NCBI RefSeq assembly: GCF_017874735.1
Contig: NZ_JAGGLV010000003.1
Span: forward strand, 124,001-188,000
Source: Paenibacillus silagei
GTDB lineage: Bacteria; Bacillota; Bacilli; Paenibacillales; Paenibacillaceae
DNA length: 64,000 nt
Direction of reading: 5' to 3'
Below, in pieces: positions 59,882 through 64,000 of this stretch; within the stretch, counting starts at the first letter, position 1, and every line of letters starts with the position of its first letter. The position numbers and the translations under genes are program-made. The notes below the pieces were generated by a model that worked only from the letters and a program-made list of their open reading frames with translations, did not search any database and was not told the origin of the DNA.

Positions 59882-62203
59882 GTGGCGCCCTATAAACGCA
59901 AGTCTCCTGAGGAGATTCTATATTCTATCTATCAGCTCCAGCGAGGGCGGCTGAAGATCATCATCGGCTCGGTCAGCGGCTCCGGCAAAACCTATCATAT
60001 GCTGGAGGAAGGCAAGCTGCTGAAGCAACAGGGAATTGATGTGGTGATCAGTGCGGTCTCCACTATGGGCCGGGCGGAGACGGTTCAGCAGCTTGGCGAT
60101 CTGGAGCGCGTGCCCAGCATTCACTGGCTGAAGGACGGCAAGGAGGAGAAGGATCTGCCGCTTGAGGCGCTGGTGGAGCGTAATCCTGAGGTGCTGCTGG
60201 TCGATGGTCTGGCCCACCGCAACCGTCCGGAGGCCCGCTTCCCAACCAGGCTTGCGGACATCCGTTATCTGATGGATCAGGGAATCAGCGTAATTACGAC
60301 AATTAATGTCTATGAGCTGGCCGGTGTGGGCGAGCAGATCTATGAAATGACCGGCATCCGTGCGGAGTGTACCGTACCGCTCAATACACTGGAGCTCGCC
60401 GATGAGGTACGGCTGATCGATGTGTCGCCGGAGACGATTCTCAAGCGGCTGGAGGAGGGGGTGCTTGGAGAAGGTGCGCATCCGGCCCTATCCCTCAGGG
60501 GTAACCTTGGCGTTCTCCGTGAGGTGTCGCTGCGGCTGATGGCCGAAGGGGTCAATGATTCCCTGGAAAAGCATCGCGAGGCCGAAGGACTGATCGGCCC
60601 TTCGGGTGCAACAGAGCGGATTCTGGTATCCGCGCAGTATCATTGGAACGGTTCCCTCTATATTAGAAGGGGACAGCAGATTGCCAAACGGCTGAACGGA
60701 GACCTGCTAATCGTTACGTTCCTCCTGCGCGGACGTCCCCTGACCAAGGATCAGCAGGTATTCAAGCGCTCCATCCGCAAGCTGACCGAAAGGATTCAGG
60801 CCCGGTTCGAGGAGCTGGAGCTGCTGCGTCTGCGGATGCTGCCTTCCATGCTTGTGCGCTATGCCATTCAGAACAATGTCACCCGAATTGTGATGGGGCA
60901 TTCGCAGAAAAGCCGCTGGCAGGAGAAGTGGCAAGGCTCCATTGCCAGCCGTGTCCTGCGGAGGACGCGGAATATTGATGTGTTCCTGATGGCTGACCGT
61001 GCCGAGCAGGAGGGAGAACGGGTTCTGCCGGTCCGTCCCGCCGTGAAGATGGCGGCAGAACCGTTCCACCGGCTGACCGGCCGGGAGCTGGAGCGGCGGA
61101 TCGAGGATATCCGCCGGGGCACCTTCAAGGTGTACATCGGCGCAGCCCCCGGCGTAGGCAAAACCTACAAAATGCTCCAGGAAGGCAATCTGCTGCTGGG
61201 CAGGGGCATCGATGTGGTTATCGGACTGCTGGAGACCCATGGGAGAGAGGAAACCGGCAAGCAGGTGGGCAAGTTAAGGATGATTCCGAGAGCGCAGATT
61301 GCCTACCAGTCCACTGAACTTACGGAGATGGATACAGCGGCTATTATCGCCCGCCGTCCCGAGGTGGTGCTGGTGGATGAGCTGGCCCACACCAATGTCC
61401 CCGGCAGCCTCACCAAGAAGCGGTATGAGGATGTGATCAAGCTGCTGGAGAACGGGATCTCTGTCATTACCACGGTTAATGTACAGCATCTGGAGAGCCT
61501 GAACGATGCGGTGGAGCAGCTAACCGGTGTGCGTGTGCGCGAGACAGTGCCGGATGCCATCCTGCGGATGGCGAGTGAGGTGGAGCTGATTGATGTGACT
61601 CCGCAGATGCTGCAGCAGCGGATGCGGGAAGGGAAGATCTATGCGCAGGAGAAGGTTAATCAGGCACTGGAGTCTTTTTTCAAAATCGGCAATCTGATCG
61701 CGCTGCGTGAATTGGCCCTGCGCGAGATTGCCGATGATGTGGATGAGCGGCTGGAGGCCTGGGAGCGTGAGCCTGCCTTGCGCGGACCCTGGAGCAGACG
61801 GGAGGTTATCTTCGTCTGTGTAGACACAGGACCGCAGGCTGAACGGCTGGTCCGCCGCGGATTCCGCATTGCACACCGCCTGAAGGCGGAGTGGCATGTT
61901 CACTATGTGCACTGTGCCCGCATGAAGACGGCGGAGGAGCAGAAGCGGCTGGATACGCTGAGGGCTCTGACCGAGCGGCTGGGCGGGGTAATGGACATCA
62001 CGGAAGCGGGAAGCCGCAAGCATCTCTATAAGCATCTGCTCCAGCGGATGAATGACATGCACACTACGCAGGTAATCATCGGTCAGTCCCGCAGACCCTT
62101 CCTGCGCAGCTTGTTCTCCACGAGCTTCGTTCAATATCTGCTGCGGCATGCCCGGCATATGGATATGCTGATCGTGGCCGTTCATACGCAGATGATGGAA
62201 TGA
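59882..62203 (+). CDS. Tandem KdpD-sensor/USP protein without kinase domain
   Basis: A 773-residue protein with two consecutive KdpD-type sensor units, each an N-terminal P-loop domain plus a universal-stress domain. Unit 1 (~residues 1-380) has GSVSGSGKTYHMLEEG and LLVDGLAHRNRPEARF. Unit 2 (~395-773) has GAAPGVGKTYKMLQEG and LVDELAHTNVPGS, closer to true KdpD. It has no TM helices, no histidine-kinase core and no His box. Short KdpD proteins of one unit occur downstream of kdpC in several bacteria; a doubled one is unusual. GTG 59882 follows AGAAAGGTGAG. It may tune KdpD or Kdp activity, possibly by c-di-AMP; that is inference. Confidence 0.82.
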   Translation: MAPYKRKSPEEILYSIYQLQRGRLKIIIGSVSGSGKTYHMLEEGKLLKQQGIDVVISAVSTMGRAETVQQLGDLERVPSIHWLKDGKEEKDLPLEALVERNPEVLLVDGLAHRNRPEARFPTRLADIRYLMDQGISVITTINVYELAGVGEQIYEMTGIRAECTVPLNTLELADEVRLIDVSPETILKRLEEGVLGEGAHPALSLRGNLGVLREVSLRLMAEGVNDSLEKHREAEGLIGPSGATERILVSAQYHWNGSLYIRRGQQIAKRLNGDLLIVTFLLRGRPLTKDQQVFKRSIRKLTERIQARFEELELLRLRMLPSMLVRYAIQNNVTRIVMGHSQKSRWQEKWQGSIASRVLRRTRNIDVFLMADRAEQEGERVLPVRPAVKMAAEPFHRLTGRELERRIEDIRRGTFKVYIGAAPGVGKTYKMLQEGNLLLGRGIDVVIGLLETHGREETGKQVGKLRMIPRAQIAYQSTELTEMDTAAIIARRPEVVLVDELAHTNVPGSLTKKRYEDVIKLLENGISVITTVNVQHLESLNDAVEQLTGVRVRETVPDAILRMASEVELIDVTPQMLQQRMREGKIYAQEKVNQALESFFKIGNLIALRELALREIADDVDERLEAWEREPALRGPWSRREVIFVCVDTGPQAERLVRRGFRIAHRLKAEWHVHYVHCARMKTAEEQKRLDTLRALTERLGGVMDITEAGSRKHLYKHLLQRMNDMHTTQVIIGQSRRPFLRSLFSTSFVQYLLRHARHMDMLIVAVHTQMME

Positions 62204-62330
62204 ACCTGTCTGCATACGGCCCTACGGCACTGTGCGGGTAATGTACAATTTACACGGGTTTGTTCAGTAATTGACATCCTTGGCTTGGCACCATTGGCAA
62301 TTGCGCAATAGAGTCCCCGCTGCTAACCTA

Positions 62331-62346
62331 ATGAACAGATGTTCAT
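62331..62346. promoter_or_regulatory. Palindrome upstream of the reductase gene
   Basis: ATGAACA-GA-TGTTCAT is a perfect 7-2-7 palindrome 37 nt before the start codon, in a place fitting a TetR-type operator. Confidence 0.55.
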
Positions 62347-62383
62347 TTCAATACAACTGTTTGAAGCGGAAAGGGGATACTAG

Positions 62384-63325
62384 ATGCGAATATTAGTGAT
62401 GGGTGCAGGGGTAATAGGAAGTTATTTGGCACATGTGCTGGTACAGGGCGGGAATGAGGTCACAATACTGGCCAGAACGAAGCGGGCGGGCCAATTGCAG
62501 AAGGACGGACTGGTCCTCCGGCATTATTTTCAGCGCAAAACGACTGTGGATCAGGTGAAGGTGATATCCGAACTGCGGAGGGACGATGTCTATGATCTAA
62601 TCTTCGTAGTGATGAAATACAATGACTTCCCGGCGGTGCTGCCGGCGCTGGCGGACAACGAAAGTAAGAATATTGTGCTTGTCGGCAATAACGGGGATAC
62701 CCGCGGGATGCAGCAGTTCTTCCAGGAGAACAGCCGGATTCCGCAGAATATTGCGTTTGGCTTCCAAATTAACGGGGGTACCCGGGAGGAAGACGGGCGT
62801 GTTATCGTGGTAAGCGGTGGCGGCAAGATGGTGCTAGGCAGTCTGGAGGGTGAGGTTCCGTTCAAGCCGCTGCTTGAGGAAGCCTTCCGGAAGACGAAGT
62901 ATAAGCTGGATTATTCGCAGGATATTAACGCCTGGCTCCTGAGTCACATCGTTTCAATTATTCCGGTTATGTCGGTCATTTATCTCTATGATTTTGATTT
63001 GGCAAAAGCAAGCAAAGACTCCGCCCGCTGGAAACAGGCGGTTGCTGTAATGGATGAAGGGTTCCGCGTGCTCTCCACGCTGGGCTTACCCGTTAACCCC
63101 GCCTCCCTTGTTAACGGGGCGAAGAAGCACCCGGCACTGCTCGCTCAAGGGTTGAGATTGTTACAAAAGCTGCCCTTCATGAAGCTGATCGATGGCTCTT
63201 TCAGCGAGATTGCGGCGCTCTATCAAGCCTTTGAACCTCTGATGCAGCAAGCCCGTCTGTCCACACCGGCGTGGGATGATTTCAAGCAGCAGACGATGAG
63301 AAAATATGCGCTGGAGCAGGCCTAG
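62384..63325 (+). CDS. Ketopantoate reductase-family protein (ApbA/PanE-like)
   Basis: A reductase of 313 residues. The N-terminal NAD(P) motif is VMGAGVIGSYLA (G-x-G-x-x-G), followed by VTILARTKRAGQLQKDGL. KYNDFPAVLPAL and VLVGNNGD match the ApbA N-domain. The C-terminal domain is helical but lacks a clear K-x3-N-x3-N catalytic set in the usual form, so it may act on a substrate other than ketopantoate. ATG 62384 follows AAAGGGGATACT. A palindromic operator lies just upstream, so it seems inducible. It is not next to panB/C/D. Confidence 0.75.
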   Translation: MRILVMGAGVIGSYLAHVLVQGGNEVTILARTKRAGQLQKDGLVLRHYFQRKTTVDQVKVISELRRDDVYDLIFVVMKYNDFPAVLPALADNESKNIVLVGNNGDTRGMQQFFQENSRIPQNIAFGFQINGGTREEDGRVIVVSGGGKMVLGSLEGEVPFKPLLEEAFRKTKYKLDYSQDINAWLLSHIVSIIPVMSVIYLYDFDLAKASKDSARWKQAVAVMDEGFRVLSTLGLPVNPASLVNGAKKHPALLAQGLRLLQKLPFMKLIDGSFSEIAALYQAFEPLMQQARLSTPAWDDFKQQTMRKYALEQA

Positions 63326-63382
63326 GATGAACGAGTGCACGGAATACAGATGAACATATGAACAGATCAGTTCCTCCAAAAG

Positions 63383-63429
63383 AACAGCTCAGGAAGCTCC
63401 GCTAAGGCGGAGTTTGCTGGGCTGTTTTT
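63383..63429 (+). terminator. Two-tier terminator after the reductase gene
   Basis: AACAGC (63383-63388) pairs with GCTGTT (63421-63426) and encloses a second stem CTCCGC/GCGGAG (63397-63402, 63407-63412). A run of T overlaps the 3' arm. Confidence 0.65.
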
Positions 63430-63464
63430 GCTAATTAAGTAAATCACTATGGTTTTCTTATGTG

Positions 63465-63650
63465 TATGCCAAAAACCACATACAATGTGCAGGTACGAGG
63501 GCGCCGGGCCCAATGCTATGCTAAAAACCACACACATTACGCAGGTACGAGGGCGCCCGGGCCCAATGTATGCTAAAAACCACACACAATATGCTGGTAC
63601 GAGGGAGCCCGGGCCCAATGTATGCTAAAAACCGCATACAATGTGTCAGC
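63465..63650 (+). repeat. 52-bp tandem repeat, about 3.5 units
   Basis: Units start with TATGC(C/T)AAAAACC at 63465, 63517, 63569 and 63621 and are 52 bp each; the last is partial. Each unit carries GGTACGAGGG followed by a GC-rich palindromic block (GCGCCCGGGCCC in unit 2). Units differ at a few positions. No gene overlaps it. Confidence 0.85.
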
Positions 63651-63858
63651 CTGAAGTTGTGTGAGCATGCTGCTGCCCAAAAGGAGCAAATGAGCGGCAG
63701 CCAGTGCAGCAACATTTTCCCATGAATTCGCCAGATGCCGCTATCAACATAACATACATAATGTTCCATTCTAGTTATAAAGTCTTGTAATTTAACGTGC
63801 TAAAGAGATATGCTTATTACCATGTGGATACAAATACAACAGAAGGAGTGGACTAACT

Positions 63859-64000
63859 ATGACTATTATCGATACGATTCAAACGAGAAGAACGATCAAA
63901 GCCTTCCGGCCAGACCCGATTAAGGAGGAGGAGCTGAATACTTGGCTGGAGGCTGCCAGCTATGCTCCGAACCACCGGATGAATGAGCCGTGGGAGCTGT
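63859..64000 (+). CDS. Nitroreductase-family protein, N-terminal part (partial)
   Basis: The gene runs off the right edge; 47 codons are visible. MTIIDTIQTRRTIKAFRPDP and LEAASYAPNHRMNEPWEL are the standard start of FMN-dependent nitroreductases (R-R-T/S for flavin phosphate, then A-P-x-x). ATG 63859 follows AGAAGGAGTGG. The substrate cannot be told. Confidence 0.85.
   Translation, partial: MTIIDTIQTRRTIKAFRPDPIKEEELNTWLEAASYAPNHRMNEPWEL

Larger units (their letters stand above)
63326..63858. other. Gene-free region with terminator and tandem repeat
   Basis: No supported gene. It contains the terminator at 63383-63429, the 52-bp tandem repeat at 63465-63650 and about 200 bases before the nitroreductase gene in which I see nothing firm. 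Confidence 0.5.

Noticed and set aside
63465..63650. A CRISPR array.
   Set aside because: The 52-bp units are directly adjacent, with no unique spacers and no cas genes nearby.

Overview
The window looks like chromosomal DNA of a Paenibacillus-type member of the Bacillota. The evidence is strong GGAGG ribosome-binding sites, frequent TTG and GTG starts, GlnR/TnrA-type and CcpA-type operators, a secreted GH87 alpha-1,3-glucanase, a Gram-positive type nitrite assimilation operon and a kdp operon. The host background is moderately GC-rich. Two stretches are clearly AT-rich and look acquired: parts of the toxin/immunity array (about 23.5-29.5 kb) and a peptide biosynthesis island (about 34.0-46.9 kb).

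Layout. 0-3.4 kb: an ABC transporter of the FtsX-permease type with its own response regulator and histidine kinase. 3.4-9.6 kb: housekeeping and accessory genes (acetyltransferase, P-loop kinase, aldo/keto reductase, TetM-like GTPase, NUDIX hydrolase, paired YdcZ-type membrane proteins). 9.6-16.1 kb: assimilatory nitrite reduction. nirB, nirD, a NirC channel and a sirohaem methyltransferase are transcribed one way; an ANTAR antiterminator protein and a TrpD2-like protein are transcribed divergently. The nirB leader carries two GlnR-type boxes, a promoter, and a two-hairpin ANTAR element overlapping a terminator. 16.3-21.8 kb: mixed metabolism genes.

21.9-29.5 kb: a polymorphic toxin locus. 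One full-length LXG-like toxin with a CdiA_C-like nuclease tip and its immunity gene is followed by two 5'-truncated cassettes. These keep the shared pre-toxin region but carry different tips (a deaminase-like domain and a frameshifted nuclease-like domain). Immunity genes and decayed immunity fragments lie between them. 29.9-33.8 kb: a multidomain GH87 glucanase behind a perfect cre box.

34.0-46.9 kb: the most unusual part. It has two ABC exporters, a radical SAM/SPASM enzyme, a 35-residue precursor, a lasso-type B2 peptidase, a PqqD/B1 recognition protein, an HPr-kinase-like enzyme, a nucleotidyltransferase and a methyltransferase. A VOC protein, an acyl carrier protein, an FkbH-like glyceryl-loading protein and a possible BtrH-like acyltransferase follow. 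The leader and processing proteins resemble those of lasso peptides such as paeninodin, but there is no lasso cyclase and the core has no Asp/Glu acceptor. It has a Cys-x3-Cys motif instead. I infer a hybrid or unclassified RiPP pathway.

47.1-64 kb: an orphan OppA-like protein, an FMN reductase and FMN-binding pair under matching palindromic operators, an RCC1-repeat protein, and the kdp potassium system (kdpDE, two small proteins, kdpFABC) with repeated KdpE-type boxes. Next come a tandem KdpD-sensor protein lacking a kinase, a ketopantoate reductase-family protein, a 52-bp tandem repeat and the start of a nitroreductase gene. All functional calls come from reading the sequence; no database search was run.
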